From Empedobacter sp036647415 (GTDB lineage: Bacteria > Bacteroidota > Bacteroidia > Flavobacteriales > Weeksellaceae), in contig NZ_JAVXKG010000014.1 in the NCBI RefSeq assembly GCF_036647415.1, forward strand, positions 1-64,000: 64,000 nt of DNA, written 5' to 3'. The notes beneath the pieces were generated by a model. The model was not told the DNA's origin, did not search any database, and saw only the letters and a program-made list of their open reading frames with translations. Below are positions 43,180 through 52,339 of the stretch, piece by piece. Every line of letters starts with the position of its first letter. Within the stretch, counting starts at the first letter, position 1. Both the position numbers and the translations under genes were made by a program.

Positions 43180-44598
43180 ATGTCAAGAAAAGTAAAGAAT
43201 AAAATCATATTAAATAATATAGAAGTTTTACGTGCTGGTGCAAAAGGTGTATCGGTTGGTAGAACAGAAGAGGGAAAGACTGTTTTGATAAAAGGCGCTA
43301 TTCCTGGAGATATTGTAGATGTACATGTCTTGAAGAAAAAAAGTAGCTATTTAGAAGGACAAGCAATCGAAATTCATACAAAATCACCTTATCGTGTTGG
43401 TCCAGAATGTGAACATTTTGGCGTTTGTGGTGGTTGTAAATGGCAAGATATGAGCTATGATGCTCAACTAAAATTTAAACACGACGAAGTTGTAAATAAT
43501 TTGGTTCGCATTGGTGGTTTCAAAGAATTAGACACAGAAATTGTACCGATTTTAGGTTCAAAAGAACAATATTTTTACCGTAATAAATTAGAATTCACGT
43601 TTTCTAACGCACGTTGGTTAACATTAGAAGAAATACAATCTGGTAAAGAATTTGACGACCGCGATGTTGTTGGTTTTCATATTCCAGGTGCGTGGTCTAA
43701 GGTTTTAGATGTTACAAAATGTTATTTACAAACAGATCCGTCAAACGCGATTCGTGTTGAAGCAAAGCGTTTTGCATTAGAACATAATTTAGATTTCTTC
43801 GATTTAAAAAATCAAGAAGGATTATTAAGAACTTTAATGATTAGAACTTCTCAAAATGGTGAAGTAATGGTTTTGGTTCAATTTTTCCGTGAAGAAAAAG
43901 AAAATCGCGAAGCATTTTTACAAAACTTAAAAGATAAATTTCCAGAGATTACATCTTTATTGTATGCAATCAATCCAAAACAAAACGATTCTGTTTATGA
44001 TTTAGATATCGAAACGTTTGCTGGAAAAGATCATATTATGGAGAAAATGGAAGATTTAGATTTCAAAATTGGTCCAAAATCTTTTTATCAAACAAATCCA
44101 GAACAAGCTTACGAATTATATAAATTGACACGTGATTTTGCTGGATTAACGGGCGAAGAATTAGTATACGATTTATATACAGGTACAGGAACTATTGCAC
44201 AATTTGTATCTAAAAAAGCGAAAAAAGTAGTTGGTGTAGAATCTGTTCCAGAAGCTATTGCTGCTGCCAAAGCTGCTGCAGAACAAAACGGAATTACAAA
44301 TTGTGATTTCTTTTGTGGTGATATGAAAGATGTATTAAATCAAGAATTTATCGAGCAACATGGTATTCCAGATGTTTTGATTACTGATCCTCCTCGCGAT
44401 GGTATGCACAAAAAAGTAGTTGAAAATATATTATTTATGAATCCTAAACGTGTGGTTTATGTTTCTTGTAACTCTGCAACACAAGCGCGCGATTTGGAAT
44501 TGATGAAAGAGCAATATAAAATTGTTAAAGTTCAGCCAGTTGATATGTTTCCACAAACACATCATGTAGAAAATATTGTACTTTTAGAGCGAATTTAA
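43180..44598 (+). CDS. rlmD: 23S rRNA (uracil-5-)-methyltransferase RlmD
   Basis: A 472-residue TrmA-family enzyme: TRAM domain (residues about 5-65), iron-sulfur Cys cluster in CEHFGVCGGCKWQDM, SAM-binding YDLYTGTGTIAQ, DPPRDGMH and the catalytic Cys in VYVSCNSATQARDL. RlmD makes m5U1939 in 23S rRNA; Bacteroidota homologs are usually annotated so, though RlmCD-like dual specificity is possible. ATG 43180 is preferred over the TTG at 43138. TACCTTTG (43168-43175), a perfect -7 box, is only four bases before the ATG. Confidence 0.9.
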   Translation: MSRKVKNKIILNNIEVLRAGAKGVSVGRTEEGKTVLIKGAIPGDIVDVHVLKKKSSYLEGQAIEIHTKSPYRVGPECEHFGVCGGCKWQDMSYDAQLKFKHDEVVNNLVRIGGFKELDTEIVPILGSKEQYFYRNKLEFTFSNARWLTLEEIQSGKEFDDRDVVGFHIPGAWSKVLDVTKCYLQTDPSNAIRVEAKRFALEHNLDFFDLKNQEGLLRTLMIRTSQNGEVMVLVQFFREEKENREAFLQNLKDKFPEITSLLYAINPKQNDSVYDLDIETFAGKDHIMEKMEDLDFKIGPKSFYQTNPEQAYELYKLTRDFAGLTGEELVYDLYTGTGTIAQFVSKKAKKVVGVESVPEAIAAAKAAAEQNGITNCDFFCGDMKDVLNQEFIEQHGIPDVLITDPPRDGMHKKVVENILFMNPKRVVYVSCNSATQARDLELMKEQYKIVKVQPVDMFPQTHHVENIVLLERI

Positions 44599-44613
44599 AA
44601 TTCAATCAATCAA

Positions 44614-45213
44614 ATGAAAAAAATTCAATCTTTCTTCAAATACAGTTTATTTGCATTTATAATTGCTTCGGCATTTTATAGTTGCGAGGACGACGATATT
44701 TGTACAGACGAAGGCGAAGTTCCGCGTATGGTTGCCGATACGTATTATGATACGGATAAAGTTACAGAATTAGAAGATTCCTATTATTATTGGGCATACA
44801 TTTTGGCTGATGAGATAAAAGGTGATAAAACGGATACAATTCAAATAGAAAATGGAAGTGTTTCAATGAAGTCTAGTTTTGGAATTGCTTTACGTAATAA
44901 TCCTAATAAAAAAATATTTTATACCGTTGCACAAGGACCTGATATAGAAATTAAAGATCCTGTTACGAATCAAGTTACAGAAACAATTTTAGCAAAACGC
45001 GATCGTTTGATTTTAGAATATGATGAAATTGGTAACGCATATACATCAAAAGCATGTGGTTTTGGGTTAACTTTTAAAGGTATAAAAGTATCATTGGTAA
45101 CCAAAAAAGGTTCGGGACCAGGGAATTGGATAAAAAGTATAGAAACTGTAAATACAGAAATTAAAGATGGCTCAACGACTATTATTAAGCTTTTTGCTGA
45201 TCCTCGTAACTAA
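44614..45213 (+). CDS. DUF6452 lipoprotein
   Basis: A 199-residue lipoprotein (IASAFYSCEDDD signal) with ICTDEGEVPRMVADTYY after the signal, matching the DUF6452 family found in Flavobacteriia directly after rlmD. The function is unknown. It ends inside the next gene, overlapping the DUF6048 start by 47 bases, an unusually long overlap that makes the two genes obligate partners in translation. Confidence 0.78.
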   Translation: MKKIQSFFKYSLFAFIIASAFYSCEDDDICTDEGEVPRMVADTYYDTDKVTELEDSYYYWAYILADEIKGDKTDTIQIENGSVSMKSSFGIALRNNPNKKIFYTVAQGPDIEIKDPVTNQVTETILAKRDRLILEYDEIGNAYTSKACGFGLTFKGIKVSLVTKKGSGPGNWIKSIETVNTEIKDGSTTIIKLFADPRN

Positions 45214-45853
45214 TTTTAGTTTCGCACAGGAAAACAAAACAGATTCTACAAAGGTTTCTGTAACAGATACTATCTCAAAAAATAAATACCACGATATTTT
45301 TATCGGTGTAGATTTGTTCAACCCAATTGTTTCTGCGTTTACAGATAAAAAAGGAGCAAGTGCTTACATTTCTTATCAACTAAATAGTAAATGGCATTTG
45401 GTTGCAGAAGTTGGATACGAAAAAAATAAGTTCGACGAAATTAACTGGAATGTAGATGTAGACGGTGCTTTTGCTAAAATTGGTGCAAATTGGTTTATTA
45501 CACAAGATGTAGAAAATCAATCGAACGGAATTTACATTGGTGGACGTGCTGCGTATTCTAAATATTCGCAAACAATTAATAAATATCCTATTCGCGATTT
45601 ACAATCTAATATAGTTATAAATCATGGTAGCCGCTCCAAAGCAGATGTAAGTGCTTTTTGGGTAGAAGCTGTAATAGGAGGACGAGTAGAGATTTTGAAG
45701 AATTTTTATGGAGAACTTGCCTTGCATCCTTCAGCATATTTAGGTGGTAAAAAAGATGATAATATCGACCCATTAGTGATTCCTGGTTATGGGAAAAATA
45801 GTGGTCCATTTAATATGTCTGTTTTTTGGGGAATTGCTTATAAGATAAAGTAG
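45167..45853 (+). CDS. DUF6048 outer-membrane beta-barrel-like protein
   Basis: A 228-residue protein with signal peptide (LLLSFLLILVTNFSFAQ) and alternating beta strands rich in aromatic and Gly residues (KWHLVAEVGYEKNKF, GIYIGGRAAYSKY, FWGIAYKIK ending), as expected for a small outer-membrane barrel. It corresponds to DUF6048, the usual partner of DUF6452. The start inside the upstream gene is supported by the signal peptide. Confidence 0.78.
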   Translation: MAQRLLLSFLLILVTNFSFAQENKTDSTKVSVTDTISKNKYHDIFIGVDLFNPIVSAFTDKKGASAYISYQLNSKWHLVAEVGYEKNKFDEINWNVDVDGAFAKIGANWFITQDVENQSNGIYIGGRAAYSKYSQTINKYPIRDLQSNIVINHGSRSKADVSAFWVEAVIGGRVEILKNFYGELALHPSAYLGGKKDDNIDPLVIPGYGKNSGPFNMSVFWGIAYKIK

Positions 45854-45891
45854 AATATAATTCTGAACTCGTTTCAGAAAATTAATACAAC

Positions 45892-45923
45892 AAAAGGAAC
45901 TCTAAAATTGAGTTCCTTTTTTA
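45892..45923. terminator. Bidirectional terminator after DUF6048 and WG genes
   Basis: An 11-bp stem AAAAGGAACTC/GAGTTCCTTTT with a 7-base loop lies between converging genes and ends in T residues. The same arms recur at 47745-47771. Confidence 0.88.
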
Positions 45924-45925
45924 GG

Positions 45926-47707
45926 TTAATATAATCCAAACTTATCCCATTCTTCTTGTGATAAATTAGTTTTTATTATGTTATTTTTCAAATCAATTAA
46001 CATTCTCTGATCTTTTTTTCTAACAGCTATACTAATTGATTTATTATCATAATTAAAATAAAAATCACTCCAATTAAACTTCAAATCATCATAATCAAAT
46101 GGAATTAATTGATTATTCAATTTATCTACAACTCCATATTTCCCTTGTTTACTTACAAAAAAGTAACCGTTCGCGTAACTAAAATCTTTGTAAATACAAG
46201 GTATTGAAACCTGACCTTCTCGAGAAATTAATCCAAATAACCCGCTTTTAGAAACAATATACTCATCTGGCCCATACTCTACCCAATTAGATATTGTATC
46301 ATACTCTAAAGGAATTATTATTTTCTGAAACTTATCTATAACACCTATTTTATTATATTTTTTTACAATAAAATTGTTTTGTCTATCAAAAACTGGTTCA
46401 ATATTTTGATATATTGGAGGAAATAAAATCTTACCTAATGTATCAACTAAACCAAAGAAGTTATCTTTTTTGAGAATAATTTCTCCTTGCTCTGTACTAT
46501 AATAAAAGTCTGTAAAATCAGTTTTTATACTAATATTTTGATTTGGAGTTTGCAAAAATATTTTATTATCTTTTTTTATGAGAGCATTTTTATTATTGTT
46601 AATTAATATCACTTTTTGATTTTCTATTTTTATATATTCTTTACCATCAGAAGTCAATACGCCAAATTGGTTTGTAAAATCTTCTACTTTAAAGAGTGAG
46701 ACAAATGTATCATTCAATCTAATACCACCTTCATAATCTATATTTTTCAACCATTTATCTCCAGAAACCGAAATTAAATCTTCGGAAAGTAGTTTTAATT
46801 TCCCATCCTTTTTAATAACAAAAGTTTCTAACTTATTTCCATAAAATCCATCATTAGCAATTGAATCATAAATTATATCTAAAACGATTTTTCCTTTCGA
46901 ATTTATTATACCATATTTTGTTTTATTCTGAATTATAGCAAAACCTTTTTGATTAAATTTAAAAATATTATCATATTTTCCGAACTCTAATACTTCTTCT
47001 AAATTTCTATTTAATAAACCTATTTTACCATTCTTCGATAATTTTATAGCTCCATCAATAAAATATGTTGTTCCTTCTCTACCTTCAAAACCATATTTAG
47101 ATTCAACAATTATATCTTCTCCATGATTATCAAAAATAAAATCCGTTAATTGTTCTCCTTTATTATTAAAAATAGCCCATTTGTCTTTATTTTTCACAAA
47201 CATAACACTATCATTCATTGATTGGTCTACAGAATTATAAATAGGGGGAATTATTTCTTTTCCATTTTTATTAATAAATCCATGCTTTCCATTCTTAATA
47301 ATTATAGCTAAACCAGATTTATAAAAATAATTTAACCGATCATAACGAAATGGAATTACAATTTCTCCTTTTCTATTTATTGCTCCGAATTTATCTTTAA
47401 CTTGAGCAGAAGCTAAACCATTATCTGAAAAAACACTTAAATCATCATAAATAAATGGAATTAAAATATTATCATTGATATCAATATAACCATCTTTACC
47501 ATCTTTTTGAGCAAGAATCATATTTTCTTCATCCATTGGATTCAAAAATTTATATTTACCTAAAGGAATTTTCATCTCCTTTGTGCTATTATCTATATAT
47601 CCCCAAAAGTTATTTTTATCTACTCTAGAATATTTCTGTTGACTCGTTTCAGTCTGAGAAAAACATATCTTAGAAAATAAGAGTATAAATAATAAAGAAA
47701 AACGCAT
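45926..47707 (-). CDS. Large WG-repeat protein
   Basis: A 593-residue secreted protein (signal MRFSLLFILLFSKICFSQ) with about ten WG-type repeats (KDGYIDINDNILIPFIYDDL, KHGFINKNGKEIIPPIY, FGLVDTLGKILFPPIY, YGVVDKLNNQLIPFDYDDL). The middle repeats are degenerate and lose the Trp-Gly. The ATG at 47707 is chosen over TTG 47740. It stands alone between two terminators that share the same stem. Function unknown, presumed binding. Confidence 0.85.
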   Translation of the reverse strand: MRFSLLFILLFSKICFSQTETSQQKYSRVDKNNFWGYIDNSTKEMKIPLGKYKFLNPMDEENMILAQKDGKDGYIDINDNILIPFIYDDLSVFSDNGLASAQVKDKFGAINRKGEIVIPFRYDRLNYFYKSGLAIIIKNGKHGFINKNGKEIIPPIYNSVDQSMNDSVMFVKNKDKWAIFNNKGEQLTDFIFDNHGEDIIVESKYGFEGREGTTYFIDGAIKLSKNGKIGLLNRNLEEVLEFGKYDNIFKFNQKGFAIIQNKTKYGIINSKGKIVLDIIYDSIANDGFYGNKLETFVIKKDGKLKLLSEDLISVSGDKWLKNIDYEGGIRLNDTFVSLFKVEDFTNQFGVLTSDGKEYIKIENQKVILINNNKNALIKKDNKIFLQTPNQNISIKTDFTDFYYSTEQGEIILKKDNFFGLVDTLGKILFPPIYQNIEPVFDRQNNFIVKKYNKIGVIDKFQKIIIPLEYDTISNWVEYGPDEYIVSKSGLFGLISREGQVSIPCIYKDFSYANGYFFVSKQGKYGVVDKLNNQLIPFDYDDLKFNWSDFYFNYDNKSISIAVRKKDQRMLIDLKNNIIKTNLSQEEWDKFGLY

Positions 47708-47744
47708 ATTAAATAAGTTAATTATTTGATTAATATACAATAAA

Positions 47745-47771
47745 AAAAGGAACTCTAATTGAGTTCCTTTT
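47745..47771 (-). terminator. lon terminator
   Basis: AAAAGGAACTC, loop TAATT and GAGTTCCTTTT form an 11-bp stem, followed on the minus strand by more T residues. It lies downstream of lon and upstream of the WG gene. Confidence 0.85.
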
Positions 47772-47782
47772 GTCTTAATGCG

Positions 47783-47881
47783 AAGCTGAAATAAATTCAG
47801 CTTAACTTATCGTTTCTGTCATTCTGAGCTTGTCGAAGAATCTAGGTTCTTCATTCCACTTACGTTCCATTCAGAATGACA
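47783..47881. repeat. REP-like intergenic hairpin element downstream of lon
   Basis: AAGCTGAA/TTCAGCTT (47783-47790 with 47795-47802) is followed by a larger hairpin with 11-bp perfect arms TGTCATTCTGA (47817-47827) and TCAGAATGACA (47871-47881), enclosing GCTTGTCGAAGAATCT. Sequences like CATTCTGAGC..GTCGAAGAATCT are, to my memory, frequent dispersed intergenic repeats in Bacteroidota. Confidence 0.6.
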
Positions 47882-47897
47882 CAACAAAGATTTCAGC

Positions 47898-50336
47898 TTA
47901 ATCCAAAACCTTTGCTCCTTTTACTTTTTGATCTGTTAAAGCGATTTCCAGAACTTCTTTCATTTCTTTTACGTAATGAAAAGTCATTCCTTTTACATAT
48001 TCAGCCTTAATTTCTTCAATATCTTTTCGGTTGTCATCGCTCAAAATAATCTCTTTGATATTTGCACGTTTCGCAGCCAATATTTTTTCTTTAATTCCAC
48101 CTACAGGCAACACTTTACCACGTAAAGTAATTTCTCCTGTCATCGCTAATTTCGCTTTTACCTTGCGTTGAGTAAATGATGATACCAAGGACGTCAACAT
48201 TGTGATTCCGGCAGATGGTCCATCTTTTGGTGTTGCACCTTCTGGCACGTGAATATGAACTTTATAGTTTTCGAAAACCTCCGGTTTTATTCCTAATTCG
48301 TCTGCATGAGCTTTGATATATTCTAACGCAATTGTCGCAGACTCTTTCATTACCGTACCTAAATTTCCAGTAATAGAAAGACCTCCATTTTTGCTTTTTG
48401 ATAAAATAGATTCTATAAATAAAATATCTCCACCAACACTTGTCCAAGCTAAACCAACCACAACACCCGGTACATCATTATTTTCATACTGATCTGGCGT
48501 TATAGATGGTCCTAAAATCTTCGAAATATCTTCTGTTGAATATTTTTTATTAAATTCTTCCTCTAAAGCAACATGTTTTGCCGCTGCACGAACCAATTTA
48601 GCTACTTTTTGATTTAGATTACGTACACCCGATTCGCGTGTATAACCAGTTATCAAATACTCAATTTCTTTTTTACCTAAAACTACATCTTTTTCTCCCA
48701 AACCATGATCTAATAATTGTTTTGGTAAAAGGTGTCGTTTTACAATTTCGGCTTTTTCTTCTATCGTATAACCTGCAATATTTATCATCTCCATACGATC
48801 GCGTAATGGACTTGGAATATCACCAATATTATTGGCTGTCGCGATGAAAAATACTTTTGATAAATCGTATCCAATTTCTAAGAAATTATCGTAGAACGTT
48901 GAATTTTGCTCAGGATCTAAAACTTCTAACATTGCTGATGAAGGATCTCCGTGTGCACTCGCCGTCATTTTATCTATCTCGTCTAAAACAAAAACAGGAT
49001 TTGATGATTCTGCTTTTTTGATAGACTGTAAAATACGCCCTGGCATAGCACCAATATAGGTTTTACGATGACCACGAATCTCAGATTCATCGTGTAAACC
49101 ACCCAAAGACATACGCACATATTTGCGACCAATAGACTCTGCAATAGATTTCCCCAACGATGTTTTACCAACACCCGGAGGTCCATATAAACAAAGAATT
49201 GGCGAACGCATATCTCCTTTCAATTTTAGAACAGCTAAATGCTCCAGAATACGTTCTTTCACATCTTCTAATCCGTAATGATCGTGATCTAAGATTTTCT
49301 TTGCATTTTTAATATCAAAGTTGTCTTTTGTTAAATCATTCCAAGGTAAATCCAACATAAAATCTAAATAATTACGTTGAATATTATGTTCTGGCATTTG
49401 TGGATTAAGGCGAGAAAGACGATTTATTTCTTTATCAAAATGATTGGCTACTTCTTCGCTCCAACGTTTTGTCAATGCACGTTTGCGCATTTCATTTATT
49501 TCTTCTTCAGTCGAGTTTCCTCCTAATTCTTCTTGAATAGATTTGATCTGCTGATTAAGAAAATATTCTTTTTGTTGTTGATCTAATTCTTTGCGAACCT
49601 TATTCTGAATAGTGTTCTTCAGTTCAAGTTTTTGCAATTCCAAATTCATGAAACGCATTACTTCCATCGCACGCAATTTCATGTCAGAAATCTCTAACAA
49701 TAATTGTTTTTCATCAATATTTAACATCAAATTAGACGCTACAAAATTGATTAAAAACGTATTACTTTCTATACTTTTTATTGCTGATGCGGCTTCTGAA
49801 GGTAACATTGGATTTTCTTCTACTATTTGGTAAGCCAAATCGCGAATAGAATCTATAATAATTGGATATTCTTTGTTACGAGAAGTCGGAACTTTTTCTG
49901 TTAAAATTTCTACTTCAGCCTTAAAATATGGATCTTCCGTTTCATAATTCTTAACCTTAAAGCGTTTCATTCCTTGTAAAATTACCGTAATGTTACCATC
50001 TGGTAATTTTATCATTCGCATAATTTTCGCAACTGTACCAACTTGATACAAATCCGCTGGCATAGGATCTTCTACAGCAATATCTTTCTGAGAAAGAACA
50101 CCAATAATACGATCTTCTTTGTATGCTTGTGTTAAAAGTTTTATAGATTTATCTCTTCCTGCTGTGATTGGTGCAACCACGCCCGGAAATAAGACTGTAT
50201 TTCTTAACGATAAAATAGGCAATGTCGAAGAAATATCTTGCTTACTCAGCTTGCTTTCTTCGTCTTTACTCATCAAAGGAATTAATTCGATTTCTTCTTC
50301 CATTACTTGTGCTAATGACAAATTGTCTATATTCAT
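47898..50336 (-). CDS. lon: ATP-dependent protease Lon
   Basis: An 812-residue LonA: N-terminal substrate domain (LPILSLRNTVLFPGVVAPI), AAA+ module with Walker A LYGPPGVGKTSLGKS and Walker B PVFVLDEIDKM, and protease domain with Ser in PKDGPSAGITM (about 708) and Lys in VGGIKEKILAAK (about 750). All catalytic residues are present. It degrades misfolded and regulatory proteins in the cytoplasm. The 189-base upstream region has a sigma-54-like element and a GTCAGT/ACTGAC inverted repeat (50359-50364 with 50378-50383), consistent with stress control. Confidence 0.97.
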   Translation of the reverse strand: MNIDNLSLAQVMEEEIELIPLMSKDEESKLSKQDISSTLPILSLRNTVLFPGVVAPITAGRDKSIKLLTQAYKEDRIIGVLSQKDIAVEDPMPADLYQVGTVAKIMRMIKLPDGNITVILQGMKRFKVKNYETEDPYFKAEVEILTEKVPTSRNKEYPIIIDSIRDLAYQIVEENPMLPSEAASAIKSIESNTFLINFVASNLMLNIDEKQLLLEISDMKLRAMEVMRFMNLELQKLELKNTIQNKVRKELDQQQKEYFLNQQIKSIQEELGGNSTEEEINEMRKRALTKRWSEEVANHFDKEINRLSRLNPQMPEHNIQRNYLDFMLDLPWNDLTKDNFDIKNAKKILDHDHYGLEDVKERILEHLAVLKLKGDMRSPILCLYGPPGVGKTSLGKSIAESIGRKYVRMSLGGLHDESEIRGHRKTYIGAMPGRILQSIKKAESSNPVFVLDEIDKMTASAHGDPSSAMLEVLDPEQNSTFYDNFLEIGYDLSKVFFIATANNIGDIPSPLRDRMEMINIAGYTIEEKAEIVKRHLLPKQLLDHGLGEKDVVLGKKEIEYLITGYTRESGVRNLNQKVAKLVRAAAKHVALEEEFNKKYSTEDISKILGPSITPDQYENNDVPGVVVGLAWTSVGGDILFIESILSKSKNGGLSITGNLGTVMKESATIALEYIKAHADELGIKPEVFENYKVHIHVPEGATPKDGPSAGITMLTSLVSSFTQRKVKAKLAMTGEITLRGKVLPVGGIKEKILAAKRANIKEIILSDDNRKDIEEIKAEYVKGMTFHYVKEMKEVLEIALTDQKVKGAKVLD

Positions 50337-50459
50337 AATTTTCTTAAACGTTCAAAGTGTCAGTAAAACTATTTTTGACTGACGATAGCTTTAAAAATGA
50401 TTACTATAAATCATTAATTAATCAGGTTTAATCTGATTAGAAAAGCGAGTATAAATAAG

Positions 50460-50475
50460 ACAAACCTTGTGCCAA
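50460..50475 (-). promoter_or_regulatory. Sigma-54-like promoter element upstream of lon
   Basis: On the minus strand TTGGCACAAGGTTTGT matches the -24 half TTGGCAC exactly and the -12 half with GT in place of GC. Transcription would start near 50449, about 110 bases before lon. Confidence 0.4.
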
Positions 50476-50525
50476 TTAAAAATCTTGTCAGTTTTTCAAT
50501 AAAGGTTTATAATGAGGATAAATAA

Positions 50526-51137
50526 TTATTTTACTTCAAGATCTTTTATCAAGATGGTCTGATCTTTAATTATAAAACAATTTTCAAGAAATTTATTCAT
50601 TGATTTTGCATGAAAATTAATCATTCCGAAATCCTCTGAAATCAATAATTCTGTTAAATCTTCACTTGATAATTGTTTCAGATTTTCGTAATCTGTTTCT
50701 TCTTCTACTTCTTCCATAAAAGAATCTAGCGTATCATGGGTAATATATAAATCGTGATCGATACAACCAATCCAACCTTTTTTATCGCCTTGTAAAACTT
50801 CAACAAATTCATTTCCTCCAGGGTCTGTTCCAATTTTGAAAAAAATAGATTCGAAAATATTGTATTCTTGTGCAAGTTGTAAATCATAATAATCAGAACC
50901 TGCATCTAATCCATATAAACAACCAAATAATTGCCAAGGTTCTTCATCAGTATAATTAGTAGTATAATTCTTATAATCAACATTAAAAAAGACTAAATCA
51001 TTAAACCCATTTTGATCTAACAAAAAAACTGAGTACTCATCTGAAAATTTATATTTTTCTTGTAATGATTGAATTTCCTCTTTTGTAGATTTCGGAAATC
51101 CAAATGGATTGGGAAAAGTAACTTTTGATAACATCAT
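50526..51137 (-). CDS. SMI1/KNR4 (SUKH) family protein
   Basis: A 203-residue soluble acidic protein with SUKH features: FGFPKSTKEEIQSLQEKY, DEYSVFLLDQNG, WQLFGCLYGL, FFKIGTDPGGNEFVEVLQG and GWIGCIDHD. SUKH proteins often serve as immunity proteins to nuclease or other polymorphic toxins, but many are free-standing. No toxin gene is next to it here. It follows the bshA terminator, so it has its own transcript. Confidence 0.8.
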   Translation of the reverse strand: MMLSKVTFPNPFGFPKSTKEEIQSLQEKYKFSDEYSVFLLDQNGFNDLVFFNVDYKNYTTNYTDEEPWQLFGCLYGLDAGSDYYDLQLAQEYNIFESIFFKIGTDPGGNEFVEVLQGDKKGWIGCIDHDLYITHDTLDSFMEEVEEETDYENLKQLSSEDLTELLISEDFGMINFHAKSMNKFLENCFIIKDQTILIKDLEVK

Positions 51138-51168
51138 TTTAAGTTTTAGGTTAAATAAATCTAATAAA

Positions 51169-51191
51169 AAAATCGGGAATTACCCGATTTT
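51169..51191 (-). terminator. bshA terminator overlapping the stop codon
   Basis: AAAATCGGG and CCCGATTTT form a 9-bp stem around the TAA of bshA (51180-51182), followed on the minus strand by T-rich sequence. Confidence 0.82.
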
Positions 51192-52316
51192 AGATTTTTC
51201 AATAGCCTCTTTATATATTTCTACATATTGTGGCAGTATATTTTTTTTATCAAAAGCAAGAGCTTGTTGCTTTGCTCGATTTTTAAATTCATTTAAAATT
51301 TTATCATCTCTTAAAATTTCTAAACTTTTTTCAGCCATCATTTCTATATCTCCAATTGGACAAGTATACCCCGTCACACCATCAATATTTACTTCAGGCA
51401 AACCTCCTGCATTCGACGAAACTACTGGTACACTTGCAGCCATTGCTTCTAAAGCTGCTAAACCAAAACTTTCTTGCTCTGATGGTAAAAGAAATAAATC
51501 CGAAGCATGTAAAACTGAATGTAAATCATTTACCATTCCTAGACTTTTTACTTTATCTCCAATTCCTAATTCTTCTATCAGTTGTTCTGCCATTTCCCAT
51601 TCAGGTCCTTCTCCACAAATAATTAAACGTGCTGGAATTTCTTTCTGAATAAGATTAAATGTTCCGATTACATCTTGTATACGTTTCACTTTTCTAAGGT
51701 TGGAAACATGTAAAATAATACGTTCTCCAGTTGAAGCAAAATTACTTCTACAACAGCTGTTTTGTTCTGGCAGATATTGTTTATTATCGATAAAATTCGG
51801 TACAACACAAATCTCATTCTTAATCTTAAAAATATCTAACGTATCTTGTTTTAAACTTTCTGAAACAGATGTTACAATATCTGATTGATTTATAGAAAAT
51901 TCAACTGCCGATTTGTATACAGGATGTTTCCCTACTAACGTAATATCTGTTCCGTGCAAAGTTGTAATTACAGGTAAATTTATTCCTTTTTCGCGCAACA
52001 TCATTTTGGTAAAATATGCTGCATACGCATGTGGAATTGCATAATGCACATGTACCAAGTCTAATTTATATTTTTCTGCAACTTCGCCTAATAATGTACT
52101 TAATGCAAGATCATATGGTTGATATTGAAACAATGGATAAGTTTCTACATAAACACGATGAAAATAAATATTTGGTAATCTATTATCTAAACGAGCAGGC
52201 AAACTTGTACTAAAAAAATGAACTTGATGACCAGATTCGGCCAAATCCATTCCAAGCTCAGTTGCCACAATTCCGCTACCACCATAAGTTGGATAGCATA
52301 CAATTCCTATCTTCAT
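51180..52316 (-). CDS. bshA: N-acetyl-alpha-D-glucosaminyl L-malate synthase BshA
   Basis: A 378-residue GT4 glycosyltransferase starting MKIGIVCYPTYGGSGIVATE with VHVHYAIPHAYAAY, TTLHGTDITLVG, FIDNKQYLP and EQESFGLAALEAMA, the BshA pattern. It joins GlcNAc to L-malate, the first step of bacillithiol synthesis, which Bacteroidota share with Bacillota. A TAAATTTG box (52335-52342, minus strand) overlaps the end of the upstream gene and may drive it. Confidence 0.94.
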   Translation of the reverse strand: MKIGIVCYPTYGGSGIVATELGMDLAESGHQVHFFSTSLPARLDNRLPNIYFHRVYVETYPLFQYQPYDLALSTLLGEVAEKYKLDLVHVHYAIPHAYAAYFTKMMLREKGINLPVITTLHGTDITLVGKHPVYKSAVEFSINQSDIVTSVSESLKQDTLDIFKIKNEICVVPNFIDNKQYLPEQNSCCRSNFASTGERIILHVSNLRKVKRIQDVIGTFNLIQKEIPARLIICGEGPEWEMAEQLIEELGIGDKVKSLGMVNDLHSVLHASDLFLLPSEQESFGLAALEAMAASVPVVSSNAGGLPEVNIDGVTGYTCPIGDIEMMAEKSLEILRDDKILNEFKNRAKQQALAFDKKNILPQYVEIYKEAIEKSKIG

Positions 52317-52339
52317 CTATTATTTTTATTTGGTCAAAT

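Noticed and set aside
47783..47802. AAGCTGAA palindrome as a second lon terminator
   Set aside because: No T-run follows it on the minus strand; the strong stem at 47745-47771 is the better terminator.
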